Origin: Pseudomonas sp. v388
GTDB taxonomy: Bacteria > Pseudomonadota > Gammaproteobacteria > Pseudomonadales > Pseudomonadaceae
Assembly: GCF_003935425.1 (NCBI RefSeq)
Contig: NZ_RHQN01000011.1
Span: 162,568 to 226,567, forward strand
Direction of reading: 5' to 3'
Length of the DNA: 64,000 bases
In this document: in pieces, positions 1-7,953 of the stretch
Layout: every line of letters starts with the position of its first letter
Numbering within the stretch: the first letter of the stretch is position 1
Position numbers and translations under genes: made by a program
Notes under the pieces: generated by a model
Told to the model about the DNA's origin: nothing
The model's database searches: none
What the model saw: the letters and a program-made list of their open reading frames with translations, nothing else

Positions 1-125
1 GGAGCCAGCCACTCAAGGCGTTTGATATAGCCTGCGCGATTGAAGTCGCCCTGGGCGTTGAAATCGGTAACCGGGAAGGACAGCAAACCGGAAGAGAGGA
101 TGGACTTCAGTTCTTGTGGATTCAT
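1..125 (-). CDS. kdgD: 5-dehydro-4-deoxyglucarate dehydratase, N-terminal part
   Basis: Only the first 41 codons lie in the window. The protein opens [20 protein letters not shown] and continues with a DFNAQGDFN segment. This is the typical N-terminus of the DapA/NAL-family 5-dehydro-4-deoxyglucarate dehydratase, which converts keto-deoxyglucarate to alpha-ketoglutarate semialdehyde, CO2 and water during glucarate/galactarate breakdown. The ATG at 125 fits that N-terminus. The catalytic Schiff-base lysine lies outside the window. A GntR/FadR-family regulator gene lies just upstream on the same strand, a usual neighbour for sugar-acid operons. The family call is good; the substrate is inferred from family similarity. 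Confidence 0.8.
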   Translation of the reverse strand, partial: MNPQELKSILSSGLLSFPVTDFNAQGDFNRAGYIKRLEWLA

Positions 126-182
126 TGTGCGAACACCCTATGGGACTTTTTGTTGTGGATGAATCACCGGGGCAGTGCCGAT

Positions 183-204
183 GTCGTAAGTCATCGTACA
201 ACTG
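183..204. promoter_or_regulatory. Candidate GntR/FadR-type operator upstream of kdgD
   Basis: On the minus strand this reads CAGTTGTACGATGAC followed by TTACGAC. It contains the imperfect inverted repeat GTTGTA-N8-TACGAC about 58 bases upstream of the kdgD start. The word CAGTTGTACGAT is repeated exactly at 1305-1316 upstream of the neighbouring FadR-type regulator gene, which suggests one regulator binds both sites. Binding itself is inferred. Confidence 0.45.
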
Positions 205-352
205 AAAATACAATCTCTCAACAGGGATTTCGCGGTTTTTCGTGGGAGAGCCGATGAAAGGCTGTGGAGGCCTTTGAATACGGGGAGATTGGGGGAAATT
301 CGGAGGGTGGCGAGTTATATGACAACCGAGATTAAGAATGACCGTCTGTGAC

Positions 353-447
353 GGCCTCTTCGCCAGCAAGACGGAGCGCCGCCCGCTGGCGCCTACAGGA
401 GCGCGGAGCACCCAGAATCTGTAGGAGCCAGCTTGCTGGCGAAGGCT
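353..447. repeat. REP-like inverted repeat pair
   Basis: CTTCGCCAGCAAG near 357 and its complement CTTGCTGGCGAAG near 433 face each other. Each is accompanied by the 'GTAGGAGC'-type word common in Pseudomonas extragenic repeats. Similar copies occur between genes throughout the window, for example near 18624, 24875 and 45853. Confidence 0.6.
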
Positions 448-505
448 GACTTCCCGGTGCCAACGACATTTGCTGGCTGCTACCGTTTAGTCTGTAGCCT
501 CACTT

Positions 506-1264
506 TCAGGCCCGCTGCGACTCTGCCTCTTCGTGAGCATGGCGCAGCCGCTCACGGCTATTGGTCAAGTGCAGGCGCATCGCGGCGCGAGCAGCGTCGG
601 GGTCCTGACGGGCGATGGCTTCGAAGATTTCCTCATGCTCGCGGCTGAGGCGATCCATGTAGTGCTGCTGATCATCATGGGCCAGCCGCGCAGAATTGAG
701 CCGCGTGCGCGGAATGATGCTGGTGCCCAGGTGGGTCATGATGTCGGTGAAGTACCGATTGCCGGTGGACAGCGCGATTTGCAGATGGAACTGGAAATCC
801 GACGCCACCGCATCGCTGTCGTGGGACGCGCTTTCGCTCAGCGCATCCAGCGCCGCGCGCATGGCGGCCAGTTGTTCGGCGCTGCGACGCTGTGCGGCCA
901 GGCCTGCGGACTCGACCTCCAGGCTGATGCGCAATTCCAGAATCGCGAGAACGTCACGCAAGGTGACGATGGTGGCCGGGTCGACCCGAAAGCCGCTGGG
1001 GCTTGGGGTATCGAGCACGAAGGTGCCGATGCCATGCCGGGTTTCGACCAGCCCGGAAGCCTGCAAACGTGAAATCGCTTCTCGAACGACCGTCCTGCTG
1101 ACGCCCTGCTCTTCCATGATTGCCGACTCGGTGGGCAACTTGTCGCCGCGCTTGAGCAGCCCGCTGCGGATCCGCTCGGACAACTCGATCACCAGTTCCT
1201 GCGCAAGGCTGCGGTGTTTTCTACGTGCGCGGGGTGGAGCGCTCTGGTTTTCCATATCCAACAT
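506..1264 (-). CDS. FadR-subfamily GntR transcriptional regulator
   Basis: This 252-residue protein has an N-terminal winged helix of the GntR type (about residues 18-84), with the signature block LPTESAIMEEQGVSRTVVRE and a following GLVETRHGIGTFVL wing. A C-terminal FCD domain follows. It keeps the Asp/His set (DFQFHLQ, then later EHEEIF and RLHL) that usually binds metal or a carboxylate ligand. It probably represses the adjacent dehydratase operon and responds to a sugar acid. The candidate operator word is found in front of both genes. The ATG at 1264 has a weak GAG upstream; an ATG three codons later (1255) is an alternative start. Confidence 0.85.
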   Translation of the reverse strand: MLDMENQSAPPRARRKHRSLAQELVIELSERIRSGLLKRGDKLPTESAIMEEQGVSRTVVREAISRLQASGLVETRHGIGTFVLDTPSPSGFRVDPATIVTLRDVLAILELRISLEVESAGLAAQRRSAEQLAAMRAALDALSESASHDSDAVASDFQFHLQIALSTGNRYFTDIMTHLGTSIIPRTRLNSARLAHDDQQHYMDRLSREHEEIFEAIARQDPDAARAAMRLHLTNSRERLRHAHEEAESQRA

Positions 1265-1304
1265 CAGTCTCGGAACAGTTGAGTAAAGGGCAATGATAGC
1301 TCAG

Positions 1305-1316
1305 CAGTTGTACGAT
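1305..1316 (+). promoter_or_regulatory. Second copy of the candidate operator word
   Basis: CAGTTGTACGAT lies 41 bases upstream of the GntR-family gene start. It matches exactly the word found upstream of kdgD (193-204, opposite strand). The match extends past one mismatch to a shared AC. This would fit autoregulation by the FadR-type protein. Confidence 0.45.
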
Positions 1317-1377
1317 CACATCCCAACACGCAACAAGACATGTCAGAACCACCGACGGCTGCCACCCGAACGGCAAA

Positions 1378-1941
1378 TCAGCGGCGCACGGGACGCTTCT
1401 GCAACTTGCGCTGCAATGTCCGGCGGTGCATGCCCAGAGCCCGTGCGGTGGCCGAAATATTGCCTTCGTGCTCGGTCAGGACACGCTGGATGTGCTCCCA
1501 TTGCAGACGATCCACCGACATCGGATTTTCCGGCACCAGCGTATCCAGATCGGCATGCTTGGACAGCAACGCGGCCAGCACGTCGTCGGCATCGGCCGGC
1601 TTGCACAGGTAGTTGCAGGCGCCGCGCTTGATGGCTTCGACCGCCGTGGCAATGCTCGAATAACCGGTGAGGATCACCACGCGCATTTCCGGGTCCAGCT
1701 CCAGCAGCTTGGGCAGCAGCACCAGGCCGGAGTCGCCGTCCATCTTCAGGTCGAGTGCGGCGAATTCAGGAATATCCTGCTGCGCCAGCACCAGACCTTC
1801 TTCGGCCGAGCCTGCGGTGCTGACCCGAAAACCACGTCGCCCCATGGCCCGCGCCATGACGCGCGTGAATGTGGCGTCATCATCGACCAGCAACAGATGC
1901 GGCAGCTCTTCGCCGTCAACCTGGATGTCTTCGTCACTCAT
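1378..1941 (-). CDS. roxR: Redox response regulator RoxR (RegA/PrrA/ActR family)
   Basis: This 187-residue response regulator has a receiver domain with acidic pocket D20-D22, phospho-acceptor D64 and a conserved LCKP lysine loop. A compact Fis-type helix-turn-helix fills the last ~45 residues (HEGNISATARALGMHRRTLQ). That short Fis-only output domain is diagnostic of the RegA/PrrA/ActR/RoxR family, which controls respiratory oxidases and cyanide-insensitive oxidase in response to redox state. The ATG overlaps the stop codon of the sensor gene by four bases (ATGA), so the two genes form one operon and are probably translationally coupled. Confidence 0.93.
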   Translation of the reverse strand: MSDEDIQVDGEELPHLLLVDDDATFTRVMARAMGRRGFRVSTAGSAEEGLVLAQQDIPEFAALDLKMDGDSGLVLLPKLLELDPEMRVVILTGYSSIATAVEAIKRGACNYLCKPADADDVLAALLSKHADLDTLVPENPMSVDRLQWEHIQRVLTEHEGNISATARALGMHRRTLQRKLQKRPVRR

Positions 1942-3197
1942 GCTTCTTCTCCTCGCGTGTCACGGGGCAATCGCAGCTCGGTCAACGTGCCGCCCTCCTC
2001 ATGACTGTAGAGTTTTACCGAGCCACCCGCCCGGGTGACGCTGGCTTTGCTCAAGAACAGACCCAGGCCGAAGCCTTTGCCCTTGGTTGTAAAAAACGGT
2101 TTGCCGATCTGCTCGGCGATGGCCACCGGCACGCCGGGGCCATGGTCACGAATGCAGATCCACAGTTCGCTGGCGTCCCAGTCGAGACTGACTTCCAGGC
2201 CATCCGGACAGGCATCGGCGGCATTGTTGAGCAGATTGAGCAGCGCCTGGGTCAGGTCCGGCGGTGGCGACAGCATCGGCACGTCATTCTTGCCCAGCTG
2301 CTGGAAACGATAACTGACTTCCGGGCGCATCAGGTGCCAGCGGCTCAGGGACTCATCGAGCCAGCGCGACGCCGTCTGGTGCTCCACGGCCATCCGGCGA
2401 TTGGCTTCCGCCGCACGCACCAGTTGCTGCAAGGTGTGCTTGCACTGCTTGACCTGCTCCTGAAGCACGCCGAGGTCTTCGCGCAGTTGCGGATCGGCGT
2501 GTTCCTGATACATCTCGTTGAGCAGCACGCTCATGGTCGCCAGCGGCGTGCCCAGTTCATGGGCGGCGCCTGCGGCCTGCGTGGCAACCGCCAGCAATTG
2601 TTGATCGCGCAGGCCCTCTTCTCGTCGTTCTGCGCGCAACTGCTCCTGGCGGCGCATCTCTTCGGCCATCTTGGCGGCAAAGAACGTGATGACTCCGGCG
2701 GCCAGGGCGAAGCTGAGCCACATGCCATATACCTGCATGTTCTCCCGCGCCGACGGGTAGGTTTCCAGCGGATAGGAGCGCACCATCAGCAAGGTGTAGA
2801 GCGACAGTGCAAAGCCGGACAGGATCAGCGAATAGCGCCACGGCAACGTCGCGGCAGCGATGGTCAGCGGCACCAGATAGTAGGAAACGAAGGGGTTGGT
2901 CGAGCCACCCGAGTAATACAGCAGCGCACTGTGGATCAGCAGATCCAGCGCCAGCTGCACGGCGTATTCCACTTCGGTGAGCGGCAGGGAGGTGCGCAGT
3001 CGCAGAGCCGTCAGCACACACAGTACGAGCGAGAAGCCCAGGGTCACCGACAACTGCCACCACGGCAGCGGAATCATGTCGAACAGCCAGGCGATCCCGA
3101 CGGAACCTGCCTGGGCGGCCAATACCAGAATGCGTATGAATGTCAGGCGCCACAGGTTTTGACGAGTGGCCGAAAGCATTTGAATGGGGGCGAGCAT
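1938..3197 (-). CDS. roxS: Redox sensor histidine kinase RoxS (RegB/PrrB family)
   Basis: This is a 419-residue sensor kinase. An N-terminal block of about six membrane helices carries the GGSTNPF quinone-binding signature between helices. The H-box is AGAAHELGTPL, with phospho-acceptor H213. A cysteine at about 252 (KQCKHTL) sits where RegB has its redox-active cysteine. N, G1 and G2 boxes of the ATPase domain follow (NLLNNAADAC, DHGPGVP, GLGLFLSKA). I chose the ATG at 3197 because it has a strong AGGAGAG site and begins MLAPIQMLSATRQN; longer frames upstream look non-coding. It senses the redox state of the ubiquinone pool in the membrane and phosphorylates RoxR. Confidence 0.93.
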   Translation of the reverse strand: MLAPIQMLSATRQNLWRLTFIRILVLAAQAGSVGIAWLFDMIPLPWWQLSVTLGFSLVLCVLTALRLRTSLPLTEVEYAVQLALDLLIHSALLYYSGGSTNPFVSYYLVPLTIAAATLPWRYSLILSGFALSLYTLLMVRSYPLETYPSARENMQVYGMWLSFALAAGVITFFAAKMAEEMRRQEQLRAERREEGLRDQQLLAVATQAAGAAHELGTPLATMSVLLNEMYQEHADPQLREDLGVLQEQVKQCKHTLQQLVRAAEANRRMAVEHQTASRWLDESLSRWHLMRPEVSYRFQQLGKNDVPMLSPPPDLTQALLNLLNNAADACPDGLEVSLDWDASELWICIRDHGPGVPVAIAEQIGKPFFTTKGKGFGLGLFLSKASVTRAGGSVKLYSHEEGGTLTELRLPRDTRGEEA

Positions 3198-3389
3198 GAG
3201 CTCTCCTATGACCGCACCAGCGAATCGCAGCGAGTATAACCAAGCGCAAGGTAAAACTGGGGAAAGTGCGTCAAAGCACCACAGGCGCCTGTTCCTTGCC
3301 CGTCCCGGAACCGCCATCGATAGTCGCAGTCTCATGAATTTGCGCCGGCCGACAGTCTGTTGGAGGCGGATCGACAACAAGGAGTTCGC

Positions 3390-4103
3390 ATGTTCAACGT
3401 TCGCCCCGCCGCCACGCTCTTCGCTCTGGCTGCAACGGCTCTGGCCAGCCTGCCGGCTTTGGCCGATGAACCTCGCTACAACCAGATTTCCCTGCGCGCA
3501 GAGGTCAATCAGGAAGTGCAGCGCGACCTGATGCTCGTCACTCTTTACACCGAAGCCCAGAACAGCGACCCGGCCAGGCTCGCCGCGCAGATCACTGAAA
3601 CCCTGAACAAGGCGCTGGGCCAGGCACGTCAGGCCAAGGATGTGAAGATCCGTCAGGGCAACCGCAACAGCTATCCGGTCTACGAAGAGAAAGGCCAGAA
3701 GATCACCGGCTGGCGTGAACGCGCCGAGCTGCGTCTGGAAAGCGCCGACTTTGCCGTGCTGTCCAAGCTGACCGGCGAACTGCTGGGCGACCTGAAAATG
3801 GGCGGGATGGACTTCTCCATCTCTCCACCGGCCCGCAAGGCCAGCGAAGATGCCTTGCTCAAGGAGGCGGTCAGCGCGTTCAAGGCCCGTGCGCAGCTGG
3901 TCACCGAGGCGCTGGGCGGTAGCGGCTACAAACTGGTCAACCTGAATCTCAATACCTCCGGCTATCCGCAGCCTTATATGCGCGCTCCGGCGATGATGAT
4001 GAAGTCATCGCGCGAGGACGCCGCTCCGACGCCGGACATCGAAGCGGGCACCAGTCAGGTCAACGTGGCGGCTGATGGCGTGATTGAGGTGGCCATTCCG
4101 TAA
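3390..4103 (+). CDS. SIMPL-domain (DUF541) periplasmic protein
   Basis: This 237-residue protein has a clear signal peptide ending ALA-DEP near residue 25. The rest is a SIMPL/DUF541 domain (YNQISLRAEVNQEVQRDLM at the start, repeated beta-alpha units, IEVAIP at the end). Family members such as E. coli YggE and the oxidative-stress protein BP26/Omp28 are periplasmic and form ring-like oligomers; their exact function is unsettled. The ATG at 3390 follows an AAGGAG site at good spacing. The gene stands alone, divergent from roxSR. Confidence 0.85.
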   Translation: MFNVRPAATLFALAATALASLPALADEPRYNQISLRAEVNQEVQRDLMLVTLYTEAQNSDPARLAAQITETLNKALGQARQAKDVKIRQGNRNSYPVYEEKGQKITGWRERAELRLESADFAVLSKLTGELLGDLKMGGMDFSISPPARKASEDALLKEAVSAFKARAQLVTEALGGSGYKLVNLNLNTSGYPQPYMRAPAMMMKSSREDAAPTPDIEAGTSQVNVAADGVIEVAIP

Positions 4104-4439
4104 GATCACGCTCAAGCGCGCAGCAGCGGACTTGTCCGCGAAGGCCCGGTCATGACCGACGCAGGATTGTCGGCCGTACCGCGCCCATCGCGGACAAGTG
4201 CGCTCCTGCAGACTCATGCTGTGCATTGAACAACGCGCACTGGCCGCCCTTTCCTGATTGCCCTACCGACATCTGATCAGCTTGTCAGCCATCGCCCTAC
4301 AGCACTTGCGGCTGCGTCTGATTTTCCAGACCGCGTGGCGTTGCCACAATCCTCCCCGCTACATCACTCCATTGCGTCGATGTCCTGGAAGCGCCTGCCA
4401 AGGCGTCCCAGAGCACATCATCATTTCGAGGAATCACGG
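4104..4439. repeat. Intergenic region with REP-like inverted pair
   Basis: Between about 4112 and 4217 two copies of a REP-type word (GCGGACTTGTCCGCGAAGG and its inverted partner GCGGACAAGTGCGCTCC) face each other. The remaining 220 bases up to the next gene hold no convincing reading frame and presumably carry its promoter. A GAGG ribosome-binding site lies just before 4440. Confidence 0.6.
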
Positions 4440-5990
4440 ATGAATCCTTCAGAGAACTTTTCAGCGCGTCCCGCCCAGATCGATCAGGCGCGACGACCAG
4501 CCCTCGCGACGGCCCGTTTCAACGCCGGCGAAGGCAACAAGGCCCAAGCCAGCGAAGCCCATGCATCGATCGAAAAAGTACTCCTGAGCGCCGGATTTCG
4601 GCACGAGCAGGTCCGCGCCATCTACTTCGGGAACTGGCTGCGCGACTACTCTCAGTTGCTCGACCCCAAGATCGTTCGCGCAGCCACCATGCCCAAGAAT
4701 TTTCCGGACGTGCTGTCCCGCGAGGCTTTGACCAAAATCGTCGACGTGCTGGCGGTCAAGCAGTTCACCGATCTGATGAAAACCGATCGCGCCAGCTTCA
4801 CCGTGACGCCAGGCAGGCTCGGCGTCTACCGGCCTGGCGAGCACATCGACAACCCCAAGGTCGTCAACCCCAAACCGGCCAATCCTAAAGATCGTGACCC
4901 GGACTTCGAACCCTGGGTGCTGCCCGGTCACCGGTCGCTGGAGGTCGACCCTGACACCTCCATGAAGCGTTACCTCATGAATTCCGTAGAGGTGATGAAC
5001 GTCGAATTCGACAAGGCCGTAAAGGAAGGTCCGACATCTACCGACGGCCTGCGCGCGCTCGGTGCGGCGCTGCACATCCTCGAGGACTTTTTCGCCCACT
5101 CCAACTTCGTCGAACTGAGCCTGATCAAGGCCGGGTACACCAAAGTGCTGCCCTGGACTTCGCCAGCAGCCTGCAAGCACCGACTCCCTCTGGTGACCGG
5201 TATGTTCGGTGGCAGCGACGTCGTTGCCAGCCTGGCCGCGCCCTTGAGCAAGATTATGTTTTCCAGTGACGACAAGCCGTTCGAGGCAACCCGGCCCGGC
5301 GGGCGCTCCGATCGCGATCAGATCATCCTGATTCTGCTCGGCGAGCATCCCAACACGGCACTGCTGCAGGGTTACGAGGCATTCCTGGCCGCGCGCGACA
5401 AATGGGCCAGCCTGCCGTTCTCCGAGCAGGTCGAGAAGTACTACTACTTCATTCGCACACCAGGAAGACTGCTCAGCAGCGCCGTCGGCACGGTCATGCA
5501 GGGCATGGCAACCTGGTTCGGCAACAGCGTCGATGATGTGCAGACCGCGCTGATCGACGACCCCAACACCAGCGGTTCCACCGATCCATCCCACTCGCAG
5601 CTGGCCAAGGACCACCCCGAACACCCGCTTCACCAGCTCGCCGCCTTGCTGGCGCGCAAGGCGGTGCTCGAGGTCGGGCAAGCCATCCTCGGCACCTGGC
5701 ACGGCAAGCAAGGAGCGGAACATCCGGCGAGGGTGGCCACGCGGCTTTTCGTCCATCCGATGGACAGCAACTGGCAGGACAGCACCGTCGAGCAATGGGC
5801 GAAAACCAACCCCGGGATGGTGAGTCGTGCAGCCCTCAAGAGCGATCTGCTCGATGGCCAGAGACGCCTGCGTGAAAGCTCGCTCGAGGCCCTGCGGCGT
5901 TTCAACGCAGAGAGCTCCAGTTTTCTGAACACTTTCTTCCGGCGCAGCAACTCCCTCAAGGGCCTCTGGAACAAGATCACCGGAAAATAG
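4440..5990 (+). CDS. Het-C-like protein, putative zinc-dependent phospholipase-type fold
   Basis: This 516-residue protein carries the hallmark FGNWLRDYSQ (about residues 63-72) of the fungal heterokaryon-incompatibility protein Het-C. The next conserved block is HILEDFFAHSNF (about 212-223), an H-x3-D-x3-H pattern that resembles metal-binding motifs of zinc-dependent phospholipase C/S1-nuclease-like folds. No signal peptide or convincing transmembrane helix is seen, so it is probably cytosolic or exported by an unobvious route. The ATG at 4440 follows GAGG at good spacing; a longer reading frame begins at 4335 but lacks support. It stands alone between REP repeats and the peptide transport locus. 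The bacterial role is unknown; enzymatic activity is an inference from the motif. Confidence 0.7.
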   Translation: MNPSENFSARPAQIDQARRPALATARFNAGEGNKAQASEAHASIEKVLLSAGFRHEQVRAIYFGNWLRDYSQLLDPKIVRAATMPKNFPDVLSREALTKIVDVLAVKQFTDLMKTDRASFTVTPGRLGVYRPGEHIDNPKVVNPKPANPKDRDPDFEPWVLPGHRSLEVDPDTSMKRYLMNSVEVMNVEFDKAVKEGPTSTDGLRALGAALHILEDFFAHSNFVELSLIKAGYTKVLPWTSPAACKHRLPLVTGMFGGSDVVASLAAPLSKIMFSSDDKPFEATRPGGRSDRDQIILILLGEHPNTALLQGYEAFLAARDKWASLPFSEQVEKYYYFIRTPGRLLSSAVGTVMQGMATWFGNSVDDVQTALIDDPNTSGSTDPSHSQLAKDHPEHPLHQLAALLARKAVLEVGQAILGTWHGKQGAEHPARVATRLFVHPMDSNWQDSTVEQWAKTNPGMVSRAALKSDLLDGQRRLRESSLEALRRFNAESSSFLNTFFRRSNSLKGLWNKITGK

Positions 5991-6087
5991 CAAACATTGT
6001 CCGGCCGCGAGCAAGTGCGGCACTATCGCGGTCTATTCGCCTGTCGATATTCAGCCACGGTGATCGCCGTACCTTGCGAGGGTTTTC

Positions 6088-7689
6088 ATGGGACATACCA
6101 TTTTCAAACCGCTGCTGTTGGGCGCAGCCCTGGCCGCCTGCGCACCGCTGGCCCAGGCGGCCACCACGCTGGTCTACTGCTCGGAAGCGAGCCCCGCAGG
6201 GTTCGACCCCAGCCAGTACACCAGCGGCACTGACTTCGACGCCTCCGCGGAAACCGTTTTCAACCGCCTGACCCAGTTCAAGCGTGGCGGTACTGAAGTG
6301 GAGCCGGGACTGGCCACTCGCTGGGAAGTCGCTCCAGACGGGCTGGCCTACACCTTTCATCTGCGTGACGGTGTGAAGTTCCACACCACCGACTACTTCA
6401 CGCCGACCCGCACCTTCAACGCCGATGACGTGCTGTTTACCTTCAACCGCCTGCTGGACCCTGACCACCCGTTCCGCAAGGCCTACCCTTCCGAGTCGCC
6501 GTACTTCACCGACATGGGGCTCAACACCACCATCAAGAGTGTCGAGAAGCTCGACGCCCAGACCGTGCGCTTCAATCTGAACGGCATCGACGCCGCCTTC
6601 GTCCAGAATCTGGCGATGAGCTTCGCCTCGATCCAGTCCGCCGAATATGCCGACCAGCTACTCAAGCAAGGCAAGGCGCAGGAGCTGAACCTCAAGCCCG
6701 TCGGCACCGGCCCGTTCGTGTTCAAGCGCTACCAGAAAGATTCGCAGATCCGCTACGCCGGCAATGCCCAGTACTGGAAGCCCGAGGACGTGAAGATCGA
6801 CAACCTGATTTTCTCGATCAACAGCGACGCCGCCACGCGCCTGCAAAAGCTCAAGGCGGGCGAATGCCAGGTCAGCGGCTACCCTCGCCCGCAGGACATC
6901 GAGGAGATGCAGAAGGACTCACGCCTCAAGGTGCTCAGCCAGCCGGGTTTCAACCTCGGCTTCCTGGCCTACAACGTGACCCACCCGCCGCTCGATCAAC
7001 TCAGGGTCCGTCAGGCGCTGGACATGGCCATCGACAAACCCGCCATCATCAAGGCGGTGTACCAGAGCGCAGGCGTGCTGGCGCAGAACGCCCTGCCGCC
7101 TGGGCAGTGGGGCTTCGATCCATCCATCAAGGATGCGCCGCACGACATCGCCAAGGCCAGGCAACTACTCAAGGAAGCAGGCGTCGCCCCCGGCACCACG
7201 ATCGACCTGTGGGCCATGACCGTTCAGCGTGCCTCCAACCCCAATGCGCGCATGTCGGCGCAGATGATCCAGTCCGACTGGGAGAAGATCGGCATCAAGG
7301 CCAATATCGTCAGCTACGAATGGGGCGAGTACATCAAGCGCGCCAAGGCCGGCGAACACGACACCATGATCTACGGCTGGACCGGCGACAACGGCGACCC
7401 GGACAACTGGCTGGGCGTGTTGTACAGCTGTGCTGCGGTCAAAGGCAGCAACTACGCCAAATGGTGCGACCCGGCCTACGACAAGCTGGTGCAGCAGGCC
7501 AAGGTAACGCCGCAGCGGGAGCAACGCATCAAGCTCTACCAGCAGGCCCAGGGCGTGCTCAAGGCGCAGGTGCCGATCACCCCCATCGCCAACTCCAGGG
7601 TATTCCAGCCGATGCGTCAGGAAGTGCAGGATTTCAAGATCAGTCCGTTCGGCCTGACGCCTTTTTACGGCGTCAGCGTACGCAAGTGA
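6088..7689 (+). CDS. Peptide ABC transporter substrate-binding protein 1 (DppA-like)
   Basis: This 533-residue SBP_bac_5 family protein has a signal peptide ending in AQA near residue 24. It has the DppA-type opening TTLVYCSEASPAGFDPSQYT and the late motif GDNGDPDNWLG. Such proteins bind di- or oligopeptides in the periplasm and deliver them to DppBCDF. It is the first of four related binding proteins upstream of the permease genes. A GAGGG site precedes the ATG. It is close in sequence to the next two copies but has its own spacing and no shared frame, so it may be transcribed separately. The exact ligand cannot be read from sequence. Confidence 0.9.
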   Translation: MGHTIFKPLLLGAALAACAPLAQAATTLVYCSEASPAGFDPSQYTSGTDFDASAETVFNRLTQFKRGGTEVEPGLATRWEVAPDGLAYTFHLRDGVKFHTTDYFTPTRTFNADDVLFTFNRLLDPDHPFRKAYPSESPYFTDMGLNTTIKSVEKLDAQTVRFNLNGIDAAFVQNLAMSFASIQSAEYADQLLKQGKAQELNLKPVGTGPFVFKRYQKDSQIRYAGNAQYWKPEDVKIDNLIFSINSDAATRLQKLKAGECQVSGYPRPQDIEEMQKDSRLKVLSQPGFNLGFLAYNVTHPPLDQLRVRQALDMAIDKPAIIKAVYQSAGVLAQNALPPGQWGFDPSIKDAPHDIAKARQLLKEAGVAPGTTIDLWAMTVQRASNPNARMSAQMIQSDWEKIGIKANIVSYEWGEYIKRAKAGEHDTMIYGWTGDNGDPDNWLGVLYSCAAVKGSNYAKWCDPAYDKLVQQAKVTPQREQRIKLYQQAQGVLKAQVPITPIANSRVFQPMRQEVQDFKISPFGLTPFYGVSVRK

Positions 7690-7953
7690 GGTAACAATCG
7701 AGCGCCAACCGGGTGCATTTCTCACACCCGGTCGCGCCTTATTGGTGCGACAAATGATTTCAAATGCGACGCGCAAACGATCAAATGCGTCAGAACTTAC
7801 ACTTTCGCGACATTCCTGTACGAACGTGCCACTCTTTGTGGCTTCTTTGGCGCCAACATCTTGCTTTGGGTATGCACCCTGCATAAGTATCGGATGGACC
7901 GGCCCACAAGGCAGGTTCCTCTAATCAAAAAAATGACAACAACTGAGGCCACC
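7690..7953. other. Upstream region of the second binding protein
   Basis: These 264 bases separate two binding-protein genes. They are richer in A/T than the flanking genes and probably carry an independent promoter. No gene was found. A loose match to a sigma-54 promoter near 7851 has wrong spacing and was not accepted. Confidence 0.4.

Larger units (their letters stand above)
126..505. other. Intergenic region: kdgD promoter side and REP-like repeat
   Basis: No credible gene is seen in these 380 bases. The part next to kdgD (126-345) holds the candidate operator at 183-204. The part next to the regulator gene (about 353-447) holds a pair of inverted REP-like words. Small open frames here match no recognisable protein. 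Confidence 0.6.

Noticed and set aside
1869-3239. A 456-codon open frame on the plus strand
   Set aside because: Antisense to roxS, with no domain signature; a shadow of high-GC coding sequence.
7848-7870. Possible sigma-54 promoter (TGGCGC...TTGCT)
   Set aside because: The distance between the GG and GC elements is 12 rather than 10 bases.
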